Shown: positions 1 to 8,777 of the stretch, one piece after another | How the letters are laid out: every line of letters starts with the position of its first letter | Position numbering within the stretch: position 1 is the stretch's first letter | Assembly: GCF_001866645.1 (NCBI RefSeq) | Contig: NZ_MLYP01000021.1 | Location: 1 to 64,000, forward strand | Length of the DNA: 64,000 bases | Reading direction: 5' to 3' | Source: Streptomyces colonosanans | Lineage (GTDB): Bacteria; Actinomycetota; Actinomycetes; Streptomycetales; Streptomycetaceae | Translations under genes and position numbers: made by a program | Notes under the pieces: generated by a model | What the model was told of the DNA's origin: nothing | Databases searched by the model: none | What the model saw: the letters and a program-made list of their open reading frames with translations, nothing else

Positions 1-2210
1 CCCACGGCACCTTCGGCCCGCGCGACGTGGCTCTGCTGTACGGGCGGCACGGCGAGGACGGCGAGACCGTGCTGCGCTACTCGGGCCGGCCCGAGGTCCA
101 GGTGCTCAGCGGTCAGGTCAAGCAGACCTGGGAGGCGGCGAGTGGCGATCTGCGGCTGAACTACGCGCACGACGGCCTGGCCAAGGTGCTGATCACCCCG
201 CCCGGCGGCTCGACCCCGCTCCTGCTGCTGCTCGCGGACGACGCGACCGCGGACACGTACTGGCGCCTCGACACCCCGCAGGGCCCGGTCCTCGCGAGCG
301 GCCCCGAGCTGCTGCGTACCAGCTCCTACGCGGACGGCGTACTCAAGCTCACCGGGGACACCGACAAGGCGGCGAAGCTGCACGTCCTCACCGGTACTCC
401 CGCGACGTCCGTCACCTGGAACGGCAAGCCCGCGAAGGGCGCCCTGGACACCACCGGGGCCGAGCTCGCCGGGCCGAAACCGGTCACCCTGCCGACCCTG
501 GGCGGCTGGAAGTTCCACCGCGAGACGCCTGAGGCACAACCCGGGTTCGACGACGCGGCCTGGCATGCCGCCGACGAGCAAGCCCTGTCGATGGACCACT
601 ACGGCTTCCACGCCGGCTCGGTCTGGTATCGGGGGCACTTCACGGCGGCCGGTACGGAGACCGCGGTGCAGCTCGACGCGACCACGGGGAACGGTGGCGC
701 GTATCAGGCATGGCTGAACGGCGTCTATCTGGGCAGCAGCGGGAACGCCGCGCACCGCTTCGGCATCCCCGCCGGGGCGCTGAAGCCGGGCAAGGACAAT
801 GTACTGGCCGTCCTCACCGCCAACCTGGGGCACGAGCAGGACTGGTCCGCGGACGACCACCACAAGCAGCCGCGCGGGCTGACGGCGGCACGCCTGGTGG
901 GCTCGGACAAGCAGATCGGCTGGCGGCTCCAGGGCGCGCTCGGCGGCGAGGACCTGGTCGATCCGGTGCGCGGGCCCCTGAACACCGGCGGCCTGCACGG
1001 CGAGCGACACGGCATGCACCTGCCGGGCTACCCGGATGACGAGTGGTCCTCCGTCTCGCTGCCGCACAGCGGCGCGAACGCACCCGGCGTCTCCTGGTAC
1101 CGCACCACCTTCAACCTCGATCTGCCGAAGGGCCAGGACGTCCCGATGGGGCTGAAGTTCGCGGACGACAAGGCGAAGCACTACCGGGCCCTCGTGTACG
1201 TCAACGGCTGGATGGTCGGTGTGTACGTCAACGACCTGGGTCCGCAGACCAGTTTCCCGGTCCAGCCGGGCATGCTGCGCACGCACGGTCGCAACACGGT
1301 GGCGATCGCCGTCATCGGCCAGGACCCGGACGGGGACGGCCTCGGCAAGGTGTCGCTGGAGGCGTACGGGAACCACACCACGCCCCTGCGCTACGGCGAC
1401 ATCGACTCGCCAGGCTGGTCGGCCGCCGTCTACCGCGATCCGCGCGCAGGCGCCGATGTACGCGTCAGCGCCCCGGACACAATCACCCGCGGTGGCACGG
1501 GCGAGGTCACGGCCACCTTGGCACCGCGCCGCTCCACCGCCCACGACGCCTCGCTCGCGCTGCGGCTGCCGGAGGGGTGGAAGTCCGAGCCCGCGGCCAC
1601 GCAGCCACTGGGCGACGTACGGGCCGGGCAGACCGTGACCCGCACCTGGAAGGTCACCGCGCCCACCGGAAGCGGGCCGTGGTCGACGGTGCTGTCGGCC
1701 ACGGCGCGCTACCGCGAGGGTTCGGCGGCGGCCGCGACGAGCGTCGCCTCGCCGCCTCCGGCGCCCGGCGCGGGCACGCACGACCTGGCGGACCTCGACT
1801 TCACGGCCACCAACGGCTGGGGTCCGGTGGAGCGGAACACCTCCAACGGCGAGGACGCGGCCGGGGACGGAAAGCCCATGTCGATCGGCGGCACGCGGTA
1901 CGCGAAGGGACTCGGCGTCCACTCCGACGGTGACGTCAGCGTGTACCTGGGCGGAACCTGCACCCGCTTCAGCGCCTCGGTGGGTGTCGACGACGAGACG
2001 AACGGCAACGGCTCCGTCACCTTCACAGTCCTCGCGGACGGCAAGCAAGTCGCGTCGACCCCGGTCATCAGGGGGAACACGAAGGCCCTCGCAGTGGACG
2101 CCGATGTGACCGGTGCCAAGGTCCTCGACCTGGTCATCGGCGACGGGGGCGACGGCAATTCGTCGGACCACGGAGACTGGGCAAACGCCACACTGAGCTG
2201 CACGGGGTGA
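1..2210 (+). CDS. GH35-type beta-galactosidase, C-terminal part (5' truncated)
   Basis: The reading frame is open from the first bases of the window, with codons in phase from base 3, so the GTG at 27 is internal and the true start and catalytic barrel lie upstream. Counting from 27, two galactose-binding-like jelly-roll domains of the GH35 type are visible (about 200-300, with the VWYRGHF strand, and about 335-475, with SWYRTTF and VNGWMVGVYVND). A NEW3/NPCBM-associated beta-sandwich follows (about 480-575), then a C-terminal NPCBM carbohydrate-binding module (about 585-727) with GWGPVERNTSNGE and AKGLGVHSDGDV. The enzyme is expected to be secreted and to release terminal beta-galactose. Its NPCBM is closely similar to the one on the GH27 enzyme at 41285. 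A strong hairpin follows the stop codon. The GH35 assignment rests on the non-catalytic domains only. Confidence 0.8.
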   Translation, partial: HGTFGPRDVALLYGRHGEDGETVLRYSGRPEVQVLSGQVKQTWEAASGDLRLNYAHDGLAKVLITPPGGSTPLLLLLADDATADTYWRLDTPQGPVLASGPELLRTSSYADGVLKLTGDTDKAAKLHVLTGTPATSVTWNGKPAKGALDTTGAELAGPKPVTLPTLGGWKFHRETPEAQPGFDDAAWHAADEQALSMDHYGFHAGSVWYRGHFTAAGTETAVQLDATTGNGGAYQAWLNGVYLGSSGNAAHRFGIPAGALKPGKDNVLAVLTANLGHEQDWSADDHHKQPRGLTAARLVGSDKQIGWRLQGALGGEDLVDPVRGPLNTGGLHGERHGMHLPGYPDDEWSSVSLPHSGANAPGVSWYRTTFNLDLPKGQDVPMGLKFADDKAKHYRALVYVNGWMVGVYVNDLGPQTSFPVQPGMLRTHGRNTVAIAVIGQDPDGDGLGKVSLEAYGNHTTPLRYGDIDSPGWSAAVYRDPRAGADVRVSAPDTITRGGTGEVTATLAPRRSTAHDASLALRLPEGWKSEPAATQPLGDVRAGQTVTRTWKVTAPTGSGPWSTVLSATARYREGSAAAATSVASPPPAPGAGTHDLADLDFTATNGWGPVERNTSNGEDAAGDGKPMSIGGTRYAKGLGVHSDGDVSVYLGGTCTRFSASVGVDDETNGNGSVTFTVLADGKQVASTPVIRGNTKALAVDADVTGAKVLDLVIGDGGDGNSSDHGDWANATLSCTG

Positions 2211-2218
2211 TGTCCAGG

Positions 2219-2253
2219 GGCGTCCGGGGCGCTGTCGGCGCGCCCCGGACGCC
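2219..2253 (+). terminator. Hairpin terminator after the beta-galactosidase
   Basis: A perfect 14-bp inverted repeat (2219-2232 with 2240-2253, GGCGTCCGGGGCGC and its complement) encloses a 7-nt loop and begins 9 bases after the stop codon. There is no U-tract, which is normal for this GC-rich group. Confidence 0.75.
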
Positions 2254-2461
2254 TCCACTGCTTCCGGAGCTTCTACGCCTCACCGTTTGAAGCCGCCGTG
2301 GCCCCGGTCAGGAGCAGAGTCACCAACCGCGTGAGCCGGGGGCGAACTCGGAGGCCACCTCGCCACATGGGGCTGCCCACCATGAGCACCCCGTCCGACC
2401 GGCCCGGGACGGCCGGATACAGTGCGCGCGACGGCAGCCTGGTTACTCAAGGAGGGGAAGC

Positions 2462-3682
2462 GTGACCGACACCAGCGAAACCCGATCCGCCGACAGTACA
2501 GCGCACTCGACTCAGCAGAGCCGACTGCACCGCCTGATGCGCTACCTCCCCCTGATCGCCCCCGTCCTGCTGTGGACCGTGCCCTGCTGGGTGCTCCTGC
2601 ACACCGGCCAGCACTGGCCGCTCCCTGTCACGCTAGCCGGCACCGCCCTGTTCGCCCTCGGCCTGATCGGTATGCCGCTCGCGATGATACGCGGCCACGG
2701 CCGACGCCAGCAGGACTGGGCGGCGATCGTCGGAGACACCCTGCTGGGCACCATCTGGACCCTGTTCACCTGGTCCGTCGTGCTCGGCGTCCCGCTGCGG
2801 CTCGCCCTGACCGGCGTCGGCGTCGGCGACGGCCAGGACCGGGCCCGGATCGTCACCTGGGCGGTCCTCGGCGCAGCCACCATGCTGCTCACCTGGGGGT
2901 ACGCCGAGGCTCGCCGGGTCCCACGGGTACGCCGCCTGGACGTGCAACTTGCGCGTCTGGGGGCCGGGTTGGACGGCACGCGCGTCGTCCTCATCACCGA
3001 CACCCACTACGGCCCACTCGACCGCGCCCGCTGGTCGGCGCGGGTCTGCGAGACGGTCAACACGCTGAAGGCCGACCTGGTCTGCCACACCGGAGACATC
3101 GCGGACGGCACGGCCGAACACCGCCGCGCCCAGGCCGCCCCACTCGGCACCGTGCAAGCCACCCGGGCCCGGGTCTACGTCACCGGCAACCACGAGTACT
3201 ACAGCGAGGCCCAGGGCTGGGTCGACCTGATGGACGAGCTGGGCTGGGAGCCGCTACGCAACCGCCATCTGCTGCTCGAACGCGGTGGCGACACCCTCGT
3301 GGTCGCCGGCGTGGATGACGTCACCGCCGAGTCCTCCGGCCTCGCCGGCCACCGCGCCCACCTCGCCGGAGCCCTGCACGGCGCCGACCCCGACCACCCT
3401 GTCCTACTCCTGGCCCACCAGCCCAAGTTCATCGACCGGGCAGCAGCCCACGGCATCGACCTCCAACTCTCCGGCCACACCCACGGCGGCCAGATCTGGC
3501 CCTTCCACCACCTCGTCCGCATCGACCAGCCCGCCCTCGCCGGCCTCAGCCGCCACGGCACCCGCACCCTCCTCTACACCAGCCGTGGCACCGGCTTCTG
3601 GGGCCCGCCCTTCCGCGTCTTCGCCCCGAGCGAGATCACCCTGCTCGTACTCCGCTCCCCACAACGGCCCCCCACGCCGTAG
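2462..3682 (+). CDS. Membrane-anchored metallophosphoesterase
   Basis: This is a 406-residue calcineurin-like phosphoesterase of the YkuE/YaeI type. The first 160 residues carry about four hydrophobic membrane segments. The catalytic domain follows, with the dinuclear-metal motifs in order: TDTH (D180, H182), GDIAD, GNHE, LAHQP and GHTHGGQ (H339, H341). The substrate cannot be told from sequence; family members hydrolyse phosphodiesters or lipid-linked phosphates at the membrane. The GTG start at 2462 is chosen because AAGGAGGGG stands just upstream. A longer frame on the same strand is an out-of-frame shadow. Downstream lies the decayed zone, so the gene appears to be transcribed alone. Confidence 0.88.
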   Translation: MTDTSETRSADSTAHSTQQSRLHRLMRYLPLIAPVLLWTVPCWVLLHTGQHWPLPVTLAGTALFALGLIGMPLAMIRGHGRRQQDWAAIVGDTLLGTIWTLFTWSVVLGVPLRLALTGVGVGDGQDRARIVTWAVLGAATMLLTWGYAEARRVPRVRRLDVQLARLGAGLDGTRVVLITDTHYGPLDRARWSARVCETVNTLKADLVCHTGDIADGTAEHRRAQAAPLGTVQATRARVYVTGNHEYYSEAQGWVDLMDELGWEPLRNRHLLLERGGDTLVVAGVDDVTAESSGLAGHRAHLAGALHGADPDHPVLLLAHQPKFIDRAAAHGIDLQLSGHTHGGQIWPFHHLVRIDQPALAGLSRHGTRTLLYTSRGTGFWGPPFRVFAPSEITLLVLRSPQRPPTP

Positions 3683-3712
3683 CGCTGGGCGGGCCGGCGG
3701 TTCCGCCTGGAG

Positions 3713-4031
3713 ATGCTGCAGTGCGCCGGCACCCCGAAGAAGGGCTACGCATCCTGCAACGCCCTGCGCGTCACCAGCGGCACCACCGCCTTCCAAGAAG
3801 AGCAGGCGGCGAAGAAGGGCTCGCACCCCAGACCGTCCGGCCGAACACCGCCACGCACTCCCCCACCGGCTACCGCCCCAGCGACCTGCAGTCGACCTAC
3901 GGCCTGACCTCCGCCGCCTCCGCCAGCGGCTCCGGCAGGACCATCGCCATCATCGACGCCTACGACGACCCGAACGCCCAGTCGGACCTGGCCAACACCC
4001 ACAACAGTCACGCTCCGATGCCCCTGTCCGG
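3713..4031 (+). pseudogene. Relic of an S53 (sedolisin) peptidase N-terminal region
   Basis: Two pieces in different frames together resemble the propeptide and mature N-terminus of secreted Streptomyces S53 serine-carboxyl peptidases. The first (frame of 3713) reads CAGTPKKGYASCNALRV. The second (frame of 3721, from about 3840) reads TGYRPSDLQSTYGL followed by SGRTIAIIDAYDDPNAQ, which is the hallmark start of the catalytic domain. A frameshift near 3830 separates them. Similarity ends near 4030, so the Ser-Glu-Asp triad region and at least 80 percent of the gene are missing. No signal peptide or start codon is preserved. It cannot make a working peptidase. Confidence 0.72.
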
Positions 4032-4679
4032 AGCCTCCCGCCGATCCGCTCCACCGCGGGCCGCACCGACCCCGGCCGGCCAAGCTCCACGGGGCAAGGG
4101 CTGTGACTACTTCCACTTGCGCCGATGGCTGCACTGGCAAGGCATCACCCCCTACGGCGCTGACAGTGGACTGTGGCCACTTCGTCTCACAGATCAGGGT
4201 CGTGTGAACTACGTATTTACGCGGCCGACCTCAATCGCGTGTGGAGCGAGCCGAGGTATACGCGATTTCGATGGCCCTGGGAGTGCCGGAGGCGAGGGAG
4301 TCGCCGGGAGAGGCCACTGACGCAGGCGATCCCCCCGCCAGGGCAGAGACGACGGCACACACGGAGCGCGCGGCGTCCAGCGGCTCCTGCATGCCAGCCA
4401 CCATGCAGGCGAAGCCGGCGCCCCGCCAACCGGCACACCGCGTCATTCCGAAGGAATGCGAAACTCGAATCTGGGACGGTCCCACGACACGGCGGGCGGC
4501 TTCGCGAGCGCGGTCCCAGTCCGCACTGCACCAACGCGGTGGTAGAAGTCCTCGGCGGGAAGATGCGACACGACCTCGACACGGTCGAGCCCGGCGGCAC
4601 AGGCCTCGGACCGCATGTGCGCAACGAGCAGCCGTTCGTCAGGCGGCGCAGGCCTGGCTGCCGGAGCCCAGCGGTTCTG
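4032..4679. other. Non-coding or fully decayed stretch
   Basis: Several open frames cross this stretch on both strands, but none shows a recognisable family, a ribosome-binding site or the expected codon bias. It is best read as decayed sequence between the peptidase relic and the insertion-sequence remnants. Confidence 0.5.
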
Positions 4680-4985
4680 TCAGCGCAAGGCGCTACGACA
4701 GTAGAGCGCAGTGCCCGGCTCCGCCCGCCTGGTACGCCGCCCGGGTGACGGGCCGTTGGCGACGACGATGCCGGATCCGTCTGTCCTCCGTCTGATTCGC
4801 CGAACTGGGTGATTGCTCTGCCGATCTGACGGTGTGGCCGGCGTGGGCAGAGCGAGGACGCGGGCGAGGGCGGCAGTAACGGGGACAGCGTGGTCGGGCA
4901 GGTGACTGGGCGCCCAGTCGGCTGCCAGCGCAAGGAATTCGGCGAGGTCGCGCTCAACTCCGTCCAGTAGACGGTGAAGCTCCAT
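4680..4985 (-). CDS. Hypothetical small protein, possibly a gene remnant
   Basis: From ATG at 4985 this frame gives about 101 residues. The first 45 or so (MELHRLLDGVERDLAEFLAL, then a stretch with LPDHAVPVTAALARVLAL) look like a genuine amphipathic helical protein. The rest is arginine- and serine-rich, as expected of a frame that has slipped out of register. There is no clear ribosome-binding site, and no family is recognised. It lies beside insertion-sequence fragments and may be the 5' half of a gene cut by them. Confidence 0.3.
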   Translation of the reverse strand: MELHRLLDGVERDLAEFLALAADWAPSHLPDHAVPVTAALARVLALPTPATPSDRQSNHPVRRIRRRTDGSGIVVANGPSPGRRTRRAEPGTALYCRSALR

Positions 4986-5124
4986 GGCGGACAACTCGAT
5001 CACTGGGCTGTCGCTCTGCTCGATGTCGACGGGGCGTGTCCGGGACTTGGTATAAACTGATCGTTTCAGGATGAGTCGAGTTGCGGGTCTTGCGCTCGGC
5101 GATCTTGGTCGGCAGGGTGTCGGG

Positions 5125-5470
5125 GTGCGTGCTGACCTTGTTCCGGACAACCTGTGGGAGCGGGTGGCTCCGCTGCTTCCATCCGCCCCCGAACGACGCC
5201 ACCGCTATCCCGGGCTACTTCGCGTTCCGGACAGAGCGGCTCTCGCCGGCATCATGTACGTGCTGCGGACCGGCGTTGCCTGGCGTGACGTCCCCGCCGA
5301 GACCGTGGGCTGCTCCGGAATCACAGCCTGGCGTCGGCTGCGGGACTGGACCGAGGCTGGCGTCTGGCCGCGCCTGCACTCCGCCCTGCTGACCGAACTC
5401 CGCCGCGCGGACTCTTTGGACCTGGACGACTGCGCCGTGGACGGCTCGCATGTCCGGGCCGTCAAAGGCA
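5125..5470 (+). pseudogene. IS5-family transposase, N-terminal fragment
   Basis: From GTG 5125 the frame reads like the start of an IS5-family DDE transposase: LVPDNLWERVAPLLP, then GIMYVLRTGVAWRDVP, and the first catalytic aspartate in AVDGSHVRAVKG. Similarity stops right after that motif, near 5470, where the antisense end of an IS110 element begins. The second aspartate and the glutamate of the catalytic triad are therefore absent. No inverted repeat was identified. Confidence 0.75.
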
Positions 5471-5486
5471 TCTCAGGGGGCAAAGG

Positions 5487-5912
5487 TCAAGCTGTCTGCT
5501 CTGTCGGGGGTGACAGGAGCGGTGCGAAAGCACGCTGTTCGTCAAAGGGCTGTCGGGCCTGGAGGCAGTGGTGGAGCTGGACGAGGAATCGGTTCAGCAA
5601 GTGGCGTTGAGCGGCAGCGTGCCAGTCTCCGTGCTCGCGTCGGCGCCGGTAGTGGGCGTTGGCTCCGGGCGAGGCAGTGAGGGCGGCAAAGGCCCAGAGG
5701 AACCCAGCGTGCATGAGGCGGTTGTTCTTGATGAAGCGGCGTCCGACGAAGTGCTTCTTGCCAGAGGCCCGGGTGATCGGTGCGGAGCCGGCGTAGGACT
5801 TCAGAGCCCTGGCGTCGGCGAACCGGGCCCGATCGTCGCCGAGTTCGGCAAGGACACGGGCTCCGAGCAGGGGGCCCAGTCCGGGGAAGCTGAGCAGGAA
5901 CCTTGCGGTTGC
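5487..5912 (-). pseudogene. IS110-family transposase, C-terminal fragment
   Basis: On the minus strand this encodes the Transposase_20 half of an IS110-family recombinase: FPGLGPLLGARVLAELGDD, RALKSYAGSAPITRASGK, then FVGRRFIKNNRLMHAGFLWA and the usual C-terminus with LYHCL-like and FDEQRAFA motifs. The upstream RuvC-like DEDD domain is missing; the sequence before FLLSFPGLG is unrelated. It abuts the IS5 fragment, consistent with one element having inserted in the other before both decayed. Confidence 0.78.
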
Positions 5913-5978
5913 CGTTGACGGGGAGATATCTGCGGCACTGACACCGTGGCGCAAGCCCCAGGCCGTCCATGACCCCGC

Positions 5979-6012
5979 AGGGCCCCCGTCGGAGCAAGCC
6001 GACGGGGGCCCT
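5979..6012. terminator. Perfect 14-bp hairpin, probable bidirectional terminator
   Basis: AGGGCCCCCGTCGG (5979-5992) is perfectly complementary to 5999-6012, with a 6-nt loop AGCAAG. It sits between two transposase fragments. It may have ended transcription of a gene now lost, or may belong to an element end. Confidence 0.6.
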
Positions 6013-6055
6013 CACGTGTCACGAGCGATCACAGACGTGTCACCAACCCCGTAGA

Positions 6056-6195
6056 CGCACTCTGGCCAACCTTGCCGTGGTCGCCCTGGACCGCCTGGAG
6101 ACGTTCGTCCGCAACCGGCTCAAACGCCTCCAGTACCGGCCCGACACCCTCAACGGATTCATCACCGGGACCGGCCTCACCCTCGACACCCCAAC
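6056..6195 (+). pseudogene. Transposase C-terminal tail, probably IS630-like
   Basis: About 45 codons (TLANLAVVALDRLETFVRNR, then LKRLQYRPDTLNGFITGTGL) match the remembered C-terminal end of Streptomyces IS630-like transposases. Nothing of the catalytic domain is left. The family call is by recall of the tail motif and could be wrong; that it is a transposase remnant is more certain, given its neighbours. Confidence 0.5.
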
Positions 6196-6517
6196 GAGCC
6201 GAAGTGAGTATCGAGCGTGCTGTCGCTGGCAGCGGTCGGCAGGCCGCGGTTGACGTCGGCGATCCCCTTGATAGCCCTAAGGTTCCAGGAGTTCGGAGTC
6301 GAAGCCCTCCACCCTTGCGGGCGCCACGCAGATGTCACCCTTTGCAGCCGATCCACCACTCCTCGTCAGCCATGAGGCCCTCCACCGGAAAAGCCCCCGC
6401 CATTAACGGAAGCTTTAACGATGTTTCAGCAGATCAGGCGGACAGAATCAGCGCAAAACGGGTGACCCCAAGATTGGGGCTCCCCAACCACCACATCGTG
6501 GGCTTACCTTATGTGCC
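6196..6517. other. Intergenic region with overlapping palindromes before the DUF6643-type gene
   Basis: No gene is seen. The 3' part is comparatively AT-rich and holds CCCCAA (6466-6471), TTGGGG (6474-6479) and CCCCAA (6482-6487), described separately, and a TACCTTATG segment just before the ATG at 6518 that could serve as a -10 region. Confidence 0.5.
6466..6487. promoter_or_regulatory. Two overlapping alternative inverted repeats
   Basis: CCCCAA-GA-TTGGGG and TTGGGG-CT-CCCCAA share the central TTGGGG arm, so only one can pair at a time. The block ends 30 bases before the ATG at 6518. It could be an operator or a switchable leader. Confidence 0.4.
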
Positions 6518-6970
6518 ATGACCTCCCCCCGCTCCACCTATGGCGGCGGTTACTACTCCGCGTCGCCTTTCCCGGACACTCCGATCTATGACTCGCTCGT
6601 CGCCGAGCGCGGAACTCCTCAGATCGCTCCGATCCGGGTCCCCTCCACATACGAGGCGCCGGGCAGCAACCTGCCCGCCCTGCCGCCGGCGCTGCCCGCG
6701 CTGCCGGCCGGACCGTCCCATCAGACCCCCTCCTACGGCTATCCGCAGGCGCCGCAGCCCGTGCCGCCACAGCAGGCCGCCCCGACGGCATACATCCCGC
6801 AGCAGACGGGCCCGCACGGCTATCCGGGGCCCCAGCAGATGCAGCCGCCGCGCCCGATGACCACCGGTACGGGCTACGAGGCGATGCGCCCCGCGGCACC
6901 GCACCCCGCGCCGGCGCCGACGCCGTACCAGGACCCGTACAACAACGGGCAGCAGTACCGCGGTTATTGA
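6518..6970 (+). CDS. Proline/glutamine-rich DUF6643-type protein
   Basis: This 150-residue protein has a conserved-looking N-terminus (STYGGGYYSASPFPDTPIYD, then LVAERGTPQIAPIRVP) followed by a long low-complexity tail of Pro, Gln, Ala and Tyr (YPQAPQPVPPQQAAP and similar). It has no membrane segment, signal peptide or known catalytic motif. The N-terminal block matches what is remembered of the DUF6643 family of streptomycetes, whose function is unknown. No Shine-Dalgarno sequence precedes ATG 6518, so a short-leader or leaderless message is possible. It is on the same strand as the MOSC gene 48 bases downstream. Confidence 0.75.
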   Translation: MTSPRSTYGGGYYSASPFPDTPIYDSLVAERGTPQIAPIRVPSTYEAPGSNLPALPPALPALPAGPSHQTPSYGYPQAPQPVPPQQAAPTAYIPQQTGPHGYPGPQQMQPPRPMTTGTGYEAMRPAAPHPAPAPTPYQDPYNNGQQYRGY

Positions 6971-6980
6971 TCCGCCTTGC

Positions 6981-7023
6981 GGCATGAGGCCATCGGTACC
7001 CGATGACACCATGGCCTCATGCC
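6981..7023 (+). promoter_or_regulatory. 13-bp perfect hairpin that contains the MOSC start codon
   Basis: GGCATGAGGCCAT (6981-6993) pairs perfectly with ATGGCCTCATGCC (7011-7023), and the ATG at 7019 lies inside the second arm. A smaller inner hairpin (CATCGG 6991-6996 with CCGATG 7000-7005) is an alternative. The structure could terminate the upstream gene and mask the MOSC start. Confidence 0.5.
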
Positions 7024-7846
7024 GACAACAGCGCTGCACTCGATTCACGTTCATCCAGTCAAGGCACTGCGGGGTCAATCGCCCCACAAGGCCGTCGTGG
7101 AGCCATGGGGGCTGGCCGGGGACCGGCGCTGGGCGATCGTCGACGAGGCGGGCAGTGTCGTCACCCAACGCGAGCAGCCGCGCCTGGCGTTGGCCGCCGC
7201 CGAACCCCTGCCCTGCGGCGGTGTCCGTGTGGCCGCGGCCGGCCTGGAGCCGCTGAGCGTCGCCGTACCCGAAGAAGTGGGTACGAGGACGGCGCGGTGG
7301 AGCGGAGAGAAGATCGAGACGATCACGGCCGGACCCGAGGCGAGCGAGTGGTTCAGCACGTACCTCGGTGAGAGCGTGACCCTGGTCCACCTCGACGACC
7401 CCGCCACCCGCCGTCCCATCGACGACCCGCAGCACGGCCGCCCGGGCGAGACCGTCAGCCTGGCCGATGCCTACCCGTTGCTGCTCACCACGCTCACTTC
7501 CCTGGACGCCCTCAACTCCCTGATCGTGCAGGGCGATCGCCCCGACGAGGGCCCGCTGCCCATGAATCGTTTCCGGCCGAACGTCGTGGTGTCCGGCACC
7601 GCACCCTGGGCCGAGGACGACTGGCGGGGGATCGCCATCGGCGATGTCGTCTTCCGGGTCGCCAAGATGTGCAGCCGCTGCGTCGTGACCACCACCGACC
7701 AGACCACCACTGAGCGCGGAAAGGAGCCCTTGCGCACCCTCGCCCGTCATCGCCGGTTCGGCAACCGACTGGTCTTCGGCCAGTACCTGGTGCCACAGAC
7801 GCCCGGCGCGATACGGATCGGCGACCCGGTCACGGTCCTTGAGTAG
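7019..7846 (+). CDS. MOSC domain protein (YcbX/mARC-like)
   Basis: The 275 residues contain an N-terminal MOSC beta-barrel (HSIHVHPVKALRG, then WGLAGDRRWAIVDE and VTQREQPRLA) and a C-terminal MOSC domain with PMNRFRPNVVVSG and the cysteine pair C218 and C221 in KMCSRC. In YcbX and mARC proteins the equivalent cysteine ligates the molybdenum cofactor, and the enzymes reduce N-hydroxylated compounds. No ferredoxin domain is attached, so an external electron donor would be needed. ATG 7019 is used because the family start motif follows at once; it lies within a hairpin and lacks a normal ribosome-binding site. Confidence 0.87.
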   Translation: MPTTALHSIHVHPVKALRGQSPHKAVVEPWGLAGDRRWAIVDEAGSVVTQREQPRLALAAAEPLPCGGVRVAAAGLEPLSVAVPEEVGTRTARWSGEKIETITAGPEASEWFSTYLGESVTLVHLDDPATRRPIDDPQHGRPGETVSLADAYPLLLTTLTSLDALNSLIVQGDRPDEGPLPMNRFRPNVVVSGTAPWAEDDWRGIAIGDVVFRVAKMCSRCVVTTTDQTTTERGKEPLRTLARHRRFGNRLVFGQYLVPQTPGAIRIGDPVTVLE

Positions 7847-8048
7847 CGGGCCAACAGATCCTCGGCGACGGATCCACGATCCGACGCATGGGTGGGAACC
7901 AGGGCCGCAGGCACGGTCGTTGGGTGTGAGTGGGAACTTCATGAGAGACCCGCGGGGCAAGAGAGAGTGATGTCCCTCTCTCTTGCCCCGCCTCGGGGTG
8001 GAACGGCGGGGTCCAGGGGTGTCATGGACGGGGAGGGGGTGCGGGACG

Positions 8049-8654
8049 GTGCGGGCGATCGGCGGTCTTTGGCGTTGGCGCGGCAATCCGCTGCGCCGTA
8101 CGACCGACTTGGTCGAGGCCTGGGTGGCGCTCGCCGCCCTGGTGTTGATCCTGGTCGCCGCACCCGCCGTCGGTGTCCTGACCGGATCGCTCGCCCAGGG
8201 CTCCCTGCAGCGGTCGGTGCGGGACCAGCAGCGCACCCGCCACCTGGTGCAGGTCACCGTCGTCAAGAAGCTCGGCCCCACCCTGTGGGACCCGGGTCCG
8301 CAGGGCTCCTCGACACGGCGCGCGGGCAGCCGCGTGCTCGCCGACTGGACCGCACCCGATGGCACCCCGCAACGCGCCACGGCGCTCTCCGACCTCAAAT
8401 CCCCGCGCCCGGGGGACCACTTCACCATCTGGACCGACGGCCACGGCCGAATAGTGGGCCGTCCCCTGGACAGCGCCACCGCGACGGCGCACGCCGTGCT
8501 GGCCGGTGTCGGTACGGCCACGGTGATCGCAGGAATCGTCGAGGGCGCCCGCCGGCTGATCGTCTGGCGCATGCTCCGTCGCCGGTACGCACGCTGGGAC
8601 CAGGCCTGGGACAAGGCGGGCCCCGACTGGGGCCGCACGGGCACGGGCAGTTGA
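8049..8654 (+). CDS. Rv1733c-family membrane protein
   Basis: This 201-residue protein has one hydrophobic segment near residues 20-45 (AWVALAALVLILVAAPAVG) and another near 140-160 (AVLAGVGTATVIAGIV), flanking an extracytoplasmic domain with WTAPDGTPQ and GDHFTIWTD. This is the pattern of the Rv1733c family, of unknown function, abundant in streptomycetes. The GTG at 8049 is preferred to the upstream starts at 7983 and 8019: it yields the family-typical MRAIGGLWRWRGNPLRR start and has GGAGGGGG about ten bases before it. Confidence 0.8.
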   Translation: MRAIGGLWRWRGNPLRRTTDLVEAWVALAALVLILVAAPAVGVLTGSLAQGSLQRSVRDQQRTRHLVQVTVVKKLGPTLWDPGPQGSSTRRAGSRVLADWTAPDGTPQRATALSDLKSPRPGDHFTIWTDGHGRIVGRPLDSATATAHAVLAGVGTATVIAGIVEGARRLIVWRMLRRRYARWDQAWDKAGPDWGRTGTGS

Positions 8655-8777
8655 CGGCCTTCGGCCTCCGGTCGGCCACCTGCCTCCGCGCACGCTACGG
8701 TGGACCGGCCGAACCGTTCGGCTGTTCGGCATCTTCGCGAGAACCGCGTGAGTACGAGGTGGGGGCACAACAGCGCC

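Noticed and set aside
4231..4485. Open frames on both strands in the decayed zone
   Set aside because: No ribosome-binding site, no family motif and atypical codon use; probably chance frames in decayed sequence.
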